From a virus: a stretch of 64,000 nt of DNA. Numbering within the stretch: the first letter of the stretch is position 1; each line of letters begins with the position of its first letter. The notes under the pieces were generated by a model. That model saw only the letters and a program-made list of their open reading frames with translations. It was not told the origin of the DNA and ran no database searches. The stretch is from the IMG/VR virus record IMGVR_UViG_3300031977_001585, positions 1 to 64,000 of that record. The stretch is one strand, 5' to 3'. Below, piece by piece: positions 45,159 to 52,004 of the stretch. The translations under genes were made by a program, and so were the position numbers.

Positions 45159-45409
45159 TATGCACACTCCTCTATAATTGGTTTGGCAATCAAGTAAACA
45201 CCGACTGCACTAGGGACATCACCGAAGTAGTACTCACTGGTGAGCAGTCTCCACTTGGCAAGGTACTTGACCTCAGAATCATCTGCACTGTCGATTGGTG
45301 GGAACCAAACTGCAACCTGTTCACCACGGTCACCAATGACCTCACCAAGACGTGTTGGATGCATCGCACCCGAATTGATCTGAACTACACGACCTTTCAA
45401 ATTCTCCAT
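45158..45409 (-). CDS. Small beta-barrel-like protein, 83 aa
   Basis: ATG at 45409 with GGAGAG upstream (MENLKGRVVQINSGAMHPTR). Segments VVQINSG, EVIGDRGEQVAVWFPP and YLAKWRLLTSE resemble a KOW or SH3-like barrel. An early promoter is directly upstream. Function unknown. Confidence 0.7.
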   Translation of the reverse strand: MENLKGRVVQINSGAMHPTRLGEVIGDRGEQVAVWFPPIDSADDSEVKYLAKWRLLTSEYYFGDVPSAVGVYLIAKPIIEECA

Positions 45410-45437
45410 AACAACTCTCCTCTCATTCAATACAAAC

Positions 45438-45466
45438 ATTATCGCACATGTTTCAAAAAAAGGCAA
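45438..45466 (-). promoter_or_regulatory. Sigma70-type promoter
   Basis: TTGCCT, 17-nt spacer, GATAAT; start near 45431, 22 nt before the ATG at 45409. Confidence 0.62.
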
Positions 45467-45486
45467 GAACTATTTTTGTTAATTTG

Positions 45487-46572
45487 TCACAATCCGACAT
45501 ATTCGTGCGAGAAGCAATCCCTAGCTGCGTGTCTCAGCATGAGATCCTCACTGAATCCTCCGAACCCGATCCCCTGCTCGATTCTCTTAATGTAGTCATT
45601 GCGACCACCGATCTTGTTCTTTGATGTTGCTCTCCACTTAGGGGATGCCTCTCGATACGCACCTAACTTAGGATGGGCAACCTTACTGAAGTATCTCTTG
45701 CCCTGAGACAGAAGGATCTCACCAATCGACTCTGACAGTCTCACTCCAACACCCAAACCTTGGAAGTCTGGAAGAACCACTGTCCGGTGCTCTCTCCAAG
45801 CACGTTTGAGTGACCCACTGGGCATCGAGATTACACTAGAAAATCCGATAGGTCTGCCGTTCCAGATTGCGATCCAGCAGTGTGCACCTGAATTAATGTC
45901 TCCCGTGAGATAGTGATGTTCACGGAACATTGACCACGCCTCGACCCCGCAAGGTAAGACTTCCACCTCGATGTCAGGTCGCCGAAGTAACCTCCGATCT
46001 TCACAGGTCTTCGTATCAGTGTCGAAGATCCAATCGGGTTCCAACCATTCGATGATGTCATAGTGACACGATGCGAATACAAGGTTCTTAAGTCCTTTCC
46101 GTTTTACGTATTTGTTGATCGCAACCGAACAGGATCGAGCAACGTTACGATCGACCACTGAGGTGTACTCATCGATCACTGCACCATCACCCAACTGACG
46201 TGCGAGGTCTGCTCGAAACTTCTCACCATTGGATAGCACGTGATAGGGTTTCAACCAAGACGGAATCGAGTTGAACCCAACTGCAGAGAGACGGTCTTCT
46301 GCATCTTCTGCATCCTCGAAGTGAGAGCAGACTGCCTTGTCCGGATTCCATTCCCCTGGGGACTCAGTTCCGAACTCACTCAACAGGATAGACTTACCCG
46401 TACCCGACGGTCCTACAATAAGACCAATGCCCCACTCATCTCCGATCGTTGATACACGATCTATGGTGGGGATCTCGATGGGTTCGAAGGTAGACACCCC
46501 CGTGAACTCGTAATCGAATGCTCGACTGATTTCGTCGGTGATGCTGTCTGTCTGTACTTGAGATGTTTTCAT
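45487..46572 (-). CDS. ABC-type ATPase fused to GNAT acetyltransferase domain
   Basis: 361 aa from the ATG at 46572. N-terminal ATPase half (about 45-195): Walker A GPSGTGKS (54-61), ABC signature LSNGEKFRADLA (about 122), Walker B plus D-loop AVIDEYTSVVD, and switch His in SCHYD. The C-terminal half (about 205-330) is a GNAT fold with WIAIWNGRPIGFSSV and the acetyl-CoA loop VVLPDFQGLGVGVRL. Mom-type DNA-modifying enzymes are GNAT-related, so base modification is one possibility. No membrane partner is present, so transport is unlikely. A stem-loop lies just upstream. Confidence 0.8.
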   Translation of the reverse strand: MKTSQVQTDSITDEISRAFDYEFTGVSTFEPIEIPTIDRVSTIGDEWGIGLIVGPSGTGKSILLSEFGTESPGEWNPDKAVCSHFEDAEDAEDRLSAVGFNSIPSWLKPYHVLSNGEKFRADLARQLGDGAVIDEYTSVVDRNVARSCSVAINKYVKRKGLKNLVFASCHYDIIEWLEPDWIFDTDTKTCEDRRLLRRPDIEVEVLPCGVEAWSMFREHHYLTGDINSGAHCWIAIWNGRPIGFSSVISMPSGSLKRAWREHRTVVLPDFQGLGVGVRLSESIGEILLSQGKRYFSKVAHPKLGAYREASPKWRATSKNKIGGRNDYIKRIEQGIGFGGFSEDLMLRHAARDCFSHEYVGL

Positions 46573-46581
46573 AATAAAAAT

Positions 46582-46635
46582 AGGGGAGCAGTCCACATAC
46601 CTGTCAGTCGGAATCTTCGCAAGACCGACTCCCCT
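46582..46635 (-). other. Leader stem-loop / possible terminator
   Basis: Outer stem AGGGGAG/CTCCCCT encloses an inner hairpin GTCGG/CCGAC and is followed by ATTTTTATT. It lies between two minus-strand genes, so it may end the upstream transcript or structure the leader of the ABC-GNAT gene. Confidence 0.55.
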
Positions 46636-46641
46636 CTTAAC

Positions 46642-47103
46642 CTATCGTTGCTCTACAAGACCAATGCCGTCACAAAAGTAACAGTCTTCTTCATCGACAT
46701 AACCGTAACCTGAACACTCTGGGCACGTCTCATCGAGATCCTCATCTGAGTAGTCGAGCATGTCTTCGGTGTTCTCCATCGTCATCAACTGGGGATTGAA
46801 GGTGACCATCTTGGTGGTCATCTCGACGATGCGATCGATCGAGTAGTGAAACAGATCGTTCTCGTACTTACCCTGATAAAGTCGACCAGTAGTGAAGGGT
46901 AGGACGTACTCGAACAGCTGTGCGTCGATGGCACCTTTGTCACGTAGGAACTTCAGGGCACCGGATGTGTTGTTGCCCATCCCGTTATTGTAGAAGTCAT
47001 ACCGCAGTCGACCTGCAGCACGGATCATTTCACCTGCAACTGTATCGCACTTACCTTCTCTAGGAACTAACTCTTCCCAGATTCTTTCAAACGTAGCACT
47101 CAT
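46642..47103 (-). CDS. Protein with DnaJ-like zinc motif
   Basis: 153 aa. The C-terminus has CPECSGYGYVDEEDCYFCDG (about 123-144), i.e. two CxxC pairs of the DnaJ zinc-finger type. The first 110 residues are helical and lack a J-domain HPD. Likely a small zinc-binding protein; chaperone role unproven. The start overlaps a 35-aa gene. Confidence 0.7.
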   Translation of the reverse strand: MSATFERIWEELVPREGKCDTVAGEMIRAAGRLRYDFYNNGMGNNTSGALKFLRDKGAIDAQLFEYVLPFTTGRLYQGKYENDLFHYSIDRIVEMTTKMVTFNPQLMTMENTEDMLDYSDEDLDETCPECSGYGYVDEEDCYFCDGIGLVEQR

Positions 47104-47207
47104 CGGGTTCTCCCTTTCAGTAGAGCATGAATTGCTTTTGCTTCCTTGCCTTTGATCCGACGATCCTTGTCGATCTGTTTCTGAACTGCTTGCTTGTTAT
47201 ACTTCAT
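47100..47207 (-). CDS. Tiny basic protein, 35 aa
   Basis: MKYNKQAVQKQIDKDRRIKG..., 12 Lys/Arg in 35 residues. It overlaps both neighbours by ATGA (start inside the upstream stop, stop inside the downstream start), which strongly suggests coupled translation of a real tiny gene. Function unknown. Confidence 0.6.
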   Translation of the reverse strand: MKYNKQAVQKQIDKDRRIKGKEAKAIHALLKGRTR

Positions 47208-47512
47208 TCTACCACAACCTCCACACGGTTGTCAAATTCACCAGCACCAGCAACCTCGAAGGGGACGTACATGATTCGACCCACACGTTGGATGTCGTGA
47301 TCGATAGAACCAGTCACAGAGTCCTTGACGAAGACGGTGTACCCGTTACACATGTAGACCTTGCGAGGGGCAGTGTAGTGGGGTTTTGCGTAGATCTCAC
47401 CCTTCTCAAGAACCTCACCAACCAAGTAAGAATCGGGACGATCGGGCATCGGTTCGAAGTCGTATGCACGGATGATGTCTCCGACGTTAGCAGTGTTTTC
47501 AAATTTCAACAT
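47204..47512 (-). CDS. Small protein, 102 aa, unknown function
   Basis: MLKFENTANVGDIIRAYDFE..., beta-rich with several VFVKD and VEVV strands. The pattern GDIIRAYDFEP...YLVGEVL is seen in small phage proteins near other KOW/SH3-like barrels. No catalytic motif. Confidence 0.68.
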   Translation of the reverse strand: MLKFENTANVGDIIRAYDFEPMPDRPDSYLVGEVLEKGEIYAKPHYTAPRKVYMCNGYTVFVKDSVTGSIDHDIQRVGRIMYVPFEVAGAGEFDNRVEVVVE

Positions 47513-47521
47513 AATAAATCC

Positions 47522-47653
47522 TTAGTAGACGTAGGGTTCGACGGGGTGACCAGCTGCAAGATTCATTGCGGCATAGACAAACATCCAGAGAATTGCTTGA
47601 CCGAAGATCACTTCGGCAATTCGTTGGGGGGTTGCGGGTTTCAGTTTAATCAT
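47522..47653 (-). CDS. Tiny membrane protein, 43 aa
   Basis: MIKLKPATPQRIAEVIFGQA, then ILWMFVYAAMNLAAG. One predicted membrane helix (about 12-34). The ATG overlaps the preceding stop. Function unknown. Confidence 0.58.
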   Translation of the reverse strand: MIKLKPATPQRIAEVIFGQAILWMFVYAAMNLAAGHPVEPYVY

Positions 47654-47816
47654 TGAGAGCAATCTCCATCCTGGGACCAACAAACTCGTTCAGTCGACGT
47701 TCAACCTCTTGAAACATCAAAGTGTACTTGCGTCCTTCAAGTTGACGGATGCGCATCGGGCACACTTCGTACTTGAGTTTCTCATCGTACATCGCAATCT
47801 TTTCTTCGTAAGTCAT
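47646..47816 (-). CDS. Small protein, 56 aa
   Basis: MTYEEKIAMYDEKLKYEVCP..., helical and charged, with AGGAG 8 nt upstream of the ATG at 47816. First gene behind the promoter at 47842-47869. Unknown function. Confidence 0.62.
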   Translation of the reverse strand: MTYEEKIAMYDEKLKYEVCPMRIRQLEGRKYTLMFQEVERRLNEFVGPRMEIALND

Positions 47817-47841
47817 AATCATCTCCTCATCAACAGTACCT

Positions 47842-47869
47842 ATTATACTGATTTTGAGAACAGAGTCAA
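47842..47869 (-). promoter_or_regulatory. Strong sigma70-type promoter
   Basis: TTGACT, 16-nt spacer, TATAAT. The spacer resembles those at 43472 and 43946. Start near 47835. Confidence 0.8.
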
Positions 47870-47898
47870 CCCTTTTTGAAAACTTTTTTATGGTAATA

Positions 47899-48300
47899 TT
47901 ACCAAAACATCTCGGTCAACCAGCCTTCGGTGGCGTATGCCTCGATCTCCCAAGGTTGACTACGGTAAGGGATCATCACGTCTTCAGGGATGTGATTCTT
48001 CTTCCATCGAGTCATGTCACCGTTCAACTCTTTGCGAATGAACTGCTTTGCATGAACCAACTCATGGGCAAGGGTCTGTGCGATCTCACCTGCACTCTGG
48101 TTGGTGTTGATCTGGATACCGATCAAGTCGGTGTCCTCAAGGTGACACAATCCCATCTCTTCGATGGTCTTAGTGAAATGAACCACAACGTCGATCTCTC
48201 GTTTGAACGGACGGGGCAATAACTCATTCACCACATTACAGGCAAACTCTTCGTACCGTTTGCGGTTCTTGACTCGACCTTGGAAGTAGATATTGATCAC
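47899..48300 (-). CDS. HExxH metallopeptidase-like protein
   Basis: 133 aa. LAHELVHAKQF (about 78-88) plus QPWEIEAYATE (about 114-124), the same zinc-site layout as the protein at 42021-42506. No signal peptide. Probably a paralogue or same family; substrate unknown. Confidence 0.72.
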   Translation of the reverse strand: MINIYFQGRVKNRKRYEEFACNVVNELLPRPFKREIDVVVHFTKTIEEMGLCHLEDTDLIGIQINTNQSAGEIAQTLAHELVHAKQFIRKELNGDMTRWKKNHIPEDVMIPYRSQPWEIEAYATEGWLTEMFW

Positions 48301-48326
48301 GGGTCACCTCTCTCAAATACAGTAGT

Positions 48327-48355
48327 ATTGTCTCACAGACAGGGGGTGGGGTCAA
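48327..48355 (-). promoter_or_regulatory. Possible sigma70-type promoter
   Basis: TTGACC, 17-nt spacer, GACAAT; weak -10. Lies 27 nt upstream of the metallopeptidase-like gene at 48300. Confidence 0.45.
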
Positions 48356-48381
48356 ATGAAATTTTGGAATACAATATATTC

Positions 48382-48573
48382 CTATTTTTCATCCTTTAGG
48401 TTCTGAGGGTACGAGTTCTGAGGTTTGTACAACTCGTAGAGTCGTGCGTACATGTCCCGATCAATGGTCATATTGCGCAACTCATACTTCAGGTTATCGA
48501 CGTATAACCAGAGGGACATGCCTCCAAGTCCAAGTAAGATCAACCCATAAAATAGTAGTGTTTGATTTTCCAT
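48382..48573 (-). CDS. Small membrane protein, 63 aa
   Basis: One N-terminal membrane helix (about 6-25, LLFYGLILLGLGGMSLWLYV) followed by a charged helical tail. Ends just before a weak stem-loop (GGAATA...TATTCC). Topology N-out or N-in cannot be decided. Function unknown. Confidence 0.68.
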   Translation of the reverse strand: MENQTLLFYGLILLGLGGMSLWLYVDNLKYELRNMTIDRDMYARLYELYKPQNSYPQNLKDEK

Positions 48574-48574
48574 C

Positions 48575-48913
48575 TCATCTCCTCATAGACGCAAGGTCTT
48601 TCATCTGTTGTTCGTCGATCACCGGAATGGCATTCGACTTGTGCATTGTACCGATACCCTTGACTAGGGTACCAGTGTATCTCTTTGGTTCGACTTTGGT
48701 GCCGACACCATTGCCAACGGAGAAGTCGTCTCTACTTGGGTACTGTGCGAGTTCCTGTCGTCTCTGCTCTGCATAAGAAAGGATGCGCGACGGTTTCGTT
48801 GACTCGATTGGACGGAACGGTGGCGGTTGGTACTTCTCATAAACTTCTCCTTTGGGTTTCACTTTCTTAATCTTACGACCACTCGGGGTATGTCTCATTG
48901 AACCGTGGATCAT
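48575..48913 (-). CDS. Conserved basic protein, 112 aa
   Basis: MIHGSMRHTPSGRKIKKVKP..., disordered basic N-terminus, then RILSYAEQRRQELAQYPS and a Gly/Lys-rich stretch. Similar small proteins occur in cyanophage-like T4 relatives. GGAGAAAG precedes the ATG, which overlaps the upstream stop. Function unknown. Confidence 0.68.
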   Translation of the reverse strand: MIHGSMRHTPSGRKIKKVKPKGEVYEKYQPPPFRPIESTKPSRILSYAEQRRQELAQYPSRDDFSVGNGVGTKVEPKRYTGTLVKGIGTMHKSNAIPVIDEQQMKDLASMRR

Positions 48914-49077
48914 AACTCTTTCTCCATTCGACGCAATATCTGTTGCATTGCACCCAACTCTGCTGTAAGGAAGTGCAATTTGGTGTTGGGTGTCATGTTA
49001 TCAACAGGCAGATTCCGGATCTGATCCATCTTCTCGTTGATCTCTTCCTTAACGATCTTAAGCACTTGCTCTTTCAC
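48910..49077 (-). CDS. Small coiled-coil protein, 55 aa
   Basis: GTG start at 49077, with GAGG 8 nt upstream, inside the 3' end of the preceding gene. The sequence KEQVLKIVKEEINEKMDQIR..., ending GAMQQILRRMEKEL, is helical with heptads. Its stop overlaps the next start by ATGA. Unknown function. Confidence 0.58.
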   Translation of the reverse strand: MKEQVLKIVKEEINEKMDQIRNLPVDNMTPNTKLHFLTAELGAMQQILRRMEKEL

Positions 49078-49624
49078 TCTTTACCTCAAACCACTCTGGC
49101 ACTGGACGGTTAGTCCAAAGCATAGTAAACCGATCTTGCTTGGTCTGGTAGAATGCACGGTATGACTTGACAGGGTCAGACATTATGCACTCAGGGTTAG
49201 AACCCATTGCAAGTTTGAACGGGGTGCGTTCTACCTGGGGGATTGCCGCAGGTGGAGTTTGTAATATATCACGCAGTAGAGTGTCTGTCAAGTGCTTCTT
49301 ACCATATCGATAAGTATACTCATCACAGAGAGCAACAAAGTGCCGGTAGTGCCAGATGTAATTGCAGACGGATTCCATTGTCCAGACGGTACACGGGTGG
49401 CCGTGGTGGACTGCTTTGTAGAGTTTGTCCTCTAGGGTGGGATGATCATAATATTTGATCATGGTCTTGCCAGACTTGGATGGTTTGCGGTATACTTGAC
49501 CGTCTAGCATTCGATGTGCCGTAGACAGCATTTGTGCCGACTCGACCACCATCTTTGGTATGTGTTTATCGCATTGCTCTTGCGCAGCTATGACAGGATC
49601 TTCGTTCAGTATAAAAATATTCAT
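49058..49624 (-). CDS. Conserved phage protein (MNIFILNEDP family)
   Basis: 188 aa. The start MNIFILNEDPVIAAQEQCDK, then HIPKMVVESAQMLSTAHR, is widely shared by hypothetical proteins of large phages, with conserved CDKH and a YRKPSKSG-type loop. It is helical and soluble. I do not know an assigned function. Preceded by an early promoter and ending within the next small gene. Confidence 0.78.
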   Translation of the reverse strand: MNIFILNEDPVIAAQEQCDKHIPKMVVESAQMLSTAHRMLDGQVYRKPSKSGKTMIKYYDHPTLEDKLYKAVHHGHPCTVWTMESVCNYIWHYRHFVALCDEYTYRYGKKHLTDTLLRDILQTPPAAIPQVERTPFKLAMGSNPECIMSDPVKSYRAFYQTKQDRFTMLWTNRPVPEWFEVKSERASA

Positions 49625-49651
49625 ATAGTATATCCCCCATTAGGTTAGAAT

Positions 49652-49680
49652 ATTGTAACAGAAGATTTTTAGTCTGTCAA
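49652..49680 (-). promoter_or_regulatory. Sigma70-type promoter
   Basis: TTGACA, 17-nt spacer, TACAAT on the minus strand; start near 49645, 21 nt before the ATG at 49624. It lies back-to-back with the rightward late promoter at 49693. Confidence 0.75.
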
Positions 49681-49692
49681 GCCCCCAACTTG

Positions 49693-49700
49693 TATAAATA
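49693..49700 (+). promoter_or_regulatory. T4-type late promoter giving a leaderless start
   Basis: Exact TATAAATA. With T4 spacing the +1 base is 49706, which is the A of the ATG. It drives the two-gene rightward cassette. Confidence 0.78.
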
Positions 49701-49705
49701 ACCGT

Positions 49706-49960
49706 ATGACTACAGATTTATTTGATTTTGGTTTCACTGCCGTTGACGAATCGGAACTAGAGGCTGCACAGCAACTGGAGACGGTTACGTCGACTGTGGA
49801 CGAAACTCAAGATCGACTCGATCGACTGTTCAATGCGATTCAACCACTGTTGACCAATCTCAAGTTAAACCCTGAGAAAGAGTACATCCTGTGGCCGAAT
49901 CGATTGGAGAAGATTGAGGAGTTTGAAGCATATATTCAAAACATCTATAAGGGATCCTAA
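49706..49960 (+). CDS. Small acidic helical protein, 84 aa
   Basis: MTTDLFDFGFTAVDESELEA..., with a helical coiled-coil centre (about 20-55). The end (YILWPNRLEKIEEFEAYIQN) is familiar from small proteins of T4-like phages, often near late genes. The mRNA is probably leaderless. It ends 3 nt before the next gene. Function unknown. Confidence 0.72.
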   Translation: MTTDLFDFGFTAVDESELEAAQQLETVTSTVDETQDRLDRLFNAIQPLLTNLKLNPEKEYILWPNRLEKIEEFEAYIQNIYKGS

Positions 49961-49963
49961 CCA

Positions 49964-50809
49964 ATGTTTTACAATCCAAAACTAGAATCTATTCAGTCGA
50001 ATAGTTCCACGCAAAAGTACGTATCCGAAATGAGCAAGGAAATGCTTGCTGGCAGACTTGAGGGATGCGTCAAGAATGTAACTACCAATCAAGGCAAGTA
50101 CCTACGCACATGGAACGGTGAAGTTGATGTCGTCGAAGAGGCAATATCACGTGCACCAATGTTCGCAAACGTATTAAAGTCTCGTGGATACAAGAACATC
50201 CTTTTTGTCGGTCACTTTAATGACCACCAGACATCGTGGATTCTGGACAAGTTTGCTGGTCGTATGATCGATCTTGTACCAGAAGAACGTGGAGATGCTC
50301 AGACATATCCAGATCTAAACGTAGTTGTACAATTCATTCCAGTAATAATGAAAGAATTCGGATACGAAGATTCGTTTACTGTAGCACGTCCGTCAGAGAG
50401 CAAGCACCAAGGTGTTATGCACGAAGTATACTCTGAATGCGGAGTTCCTGTATCTCCTTGTGGTCCTCAGTACAAGCATGGACATCAATCTTTCGGTATG
50501 GAGCACTCCGGTGAACCATTCGATGCGGTTGTCTTCCTAGGAGTTCCAATGAGTACTCCGGATGTCGGTTTCGAAGAAGATCTAGTACGCAGTGTGTTCG
50601 CACCAATGTGTACAGAAGACTTTGAGATGGTTGACCTATACTATGGTGCACCATCTTCAGTTAAGTGGCAGAACGGTGAAGAGAAATCTTCCCTACCAGA
50701 AGTACAGTCTGCCTTTACTACTCGTGTTTCATGGGATCATGGATTTGCCCGTCAAGGCGGTTCCCCAGAAGAGTTTGACATTATGGCACGTATGTTTACC
50801 GTTTACTAA
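49964..50809 (+). CDS. Unknown late protein, 281 aa
   Basis: No family I recognise. It looks alpha/beta, with a Rossmann-like segment (KSRGYKNILFVGHFNDHQTS) near residue 70 and another strand at FDAVVFLGVP. Conserved-looking pieces are SPCGPQYKHGHQSFGMEHSG and RVSWDHGFARQGG. Cys and His are frequent. It is expressed late with the 84-aa protein and ended by a dedicated terminator, so virion or assembly function is possible. Confidence 0.7.
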   Translation: MFYNPKLESIQSNSSTQKYVSEMSKEMLAGRLEGCVKNVTTNQGKYLRTWNGEVDVVEEAISRAPMFANVLKSRGYKNILFVGHFNDHQTSWILDKFAGRMIDLVPEERGDAQTYPDLNVVVQFIPVIMKEFGYEDSFTVARPSESKHQGVMHEVYSECGVPVSPCGPQYKHGHQSFGMEHSGEPFDAVVFLGVPMSTPDVGFEEDLVRSVFAPMCTEDFEMVDLYYGAPSSVKWQNGEEKSSLPEVQSAFTTRVSWDHGFARQGGSPEEFDIMARMFTVY

Positions 50810-50837
50810 CGGTAGGAACTTACCCGACAGTGAAAAA

Positions 50838-50866
50838 AAGAGGGGGACGCAAGTCCCCTTTCTTTT
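50838..50866 (+). terminator. Rho-independent terminator
   Basis: Stem GGGGAC/GTCCCC with GCAA tetraloop, then TTTCTTTT. It ends the rightward late cassette 30 nt after the stop of the 281-aa gene. Confidence 0.87.
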
Positions 50867-50996
50867 ATATGCAATATAAGATACCACCTAGAACACCACA
50901 CCATATCAAGACATTTGGATAGTCTATCCAGCAGTCCTTAAAATCAACGGCAGTGTACCGGATGAAATCTACAGTGTATCTAAGATACTTCGTCAC
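50865..50996 (-). CDS. Possible tiny membrane protein, 43 aa
   Basis: GTG start at 50996 inside the 3' end of the upstream gene (VTKYLRYTVDFIRYTAVDFK), with a C-terminal hydrophobic segment (VLIWCGVLGGILYCI). AGAAG lies very close to the start. It overlaps the terminator of the opposite strand. Plausible but not certain. Confidence 0.42.
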   Translation of the reverse strand: MTKYLRYTVDFIRYTAVDFKDCWIDYPNVLIWCGVLGGILYCI

Positions 50997-51645
50997 CTTC
51001 TGGTTCATTGATTGTCCCCACTTCTATCTTTACATTCTTAGGTAAGATTAGTTTTATATCTGAGTGAACGTGATGTATCACGAACTGCGTGTTACTGAAC
51101 TCTTGAAAAAACTTAGACCAGATCGGTCTCCAGTTAGATGCCATGCGGTGCACGTTCAAGGCACTGCGATCTGCCTGTAAAAAGTTGTCAGTATAACTGG
51201 CAAGGTTCATATCGAACATAGCATCGAATCCGTATATGTGAACTTCGGTTGCTCTCATGATACGACAAGCATAGTCAACTGCCATGTGACCGCATGAGTA
51301 GTTCGATGCGGCATCTGCCAACTTTTGCCCTGGTAGTCTTGCGTATGGTGGTACGTGGGTATGAAACCCTTTGATGTTTTGAGAATATTTTAGGTAGAAC
51401 GTCGGGTTCTTTTCCATCCATCGACGTGGACGTGTGCCTAGAATCCAATCATAGTGATCTAGTTGAATCTCACCTCGTTCAAGTGCACCCATGATCTTGA
51501 AGTCTACCATACAAGACGCAAAGACCTCGTAAGGTGTCAGAGGGAGAGGGGGCATGTTGCAAACAAGGAGTTCTCCCTTCACACCACGTTCGAAGAGAGG
51601 CCAACTGTCACCGTTGCCCAGTATGTGAACTGTTCTCTGTTTCAT
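50980..51645 (-). CDS. DUF115/GT42-like protein
   Basis: 221 aa. The start VHILGNGDSWPLFERG and the later SNYSCGHMAVDYACRIM, then HIYGFDAMF, match the nucleotide-sugar-binding core of sialyltransferase-like/DUF115 proteins common in marine phages. Probably transfers or handles an activated sugar. First of several sugar-related genes leftward of 61.5 kb. No membrane segment. Confidence 0.68.
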   Translation of the reverse strand: MKQRTVHILGNGDSWPLFERGVKGELLVCNMPPLPLTPYEVFASCMVDFKIMGALERGEIQLDHYDWILGTRPRRWMEKNPTFYLKYSQNIKGFHTHVPPYARLPGQKLADAASNYSCGHMAVDYACRIMRATEVHIYGFDAMFDMNLASYTDNFLQADRSALNVHRMASNWRPIWSKFFQEFSNTQFVIHHVHSDIKLILPKNVKIEVGTINEPEGDEVS

Positions 51646-52004
51646 CGTTCACCCTCTTTATGAAACGATCCGTAGATGCAGTGTGCTAGTTCATGTCCCC
51701 AAGTAGACATTCGATTGGTGTCTCGAACACTCCTTGGTTCCACTACGTATATATCGCAACGTTTTACCTTAGTCAGATCTCCCTTTGGATGTACCCATCG
51801 AGCAAGACCATCGACCTCTTGCTTGCTAAAGTCTGCGTCCTCCAAATACTTGTTTAGAGCACGTTCTGTTGGAAACGTCTGAATTCGAATATCGATGTAC
51901 TCTCCGGTAACATCGTGCGTCTTGGTGATGCTCTTCTCTGTGGTGTCGCAACTGGATAGTACCAGCAGCAGGACAACTAGAGATCCTAGTGCTTTAATAT
52001 TCAT
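51642..52004 (-). CDS. Lipoprotein with HExxH motif
   Basis: 120 aa from ATG at 52004. A signal peptide (ALGSLVVLLLVLSSC) ends in a lipobox LSSC, so Cys-19 is probably lipidated. The C-terminus contains TWGHELAHCIYGSFH, a zinc-metallopeptidase motif. Expected at the outer membrane or periplasmic face of a Gram-negative host. It overlaps the nuclease gene by 11 nt. Possible roles: cell-wall or envelope processing, superinfection control; both are guesses. Confidence 0.7.
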   Translation of the reverse strand: MNIKALGSLVVLLLVLSSCDTTEKSITKTHDVTGEYIDIRIQTFPTERALNKYLEDADFSKQEVDGLARWVHPKGDLTKVKRCDIYVVEPRSVRDTNRMSTWGHELAHCIYGSFHKEGER

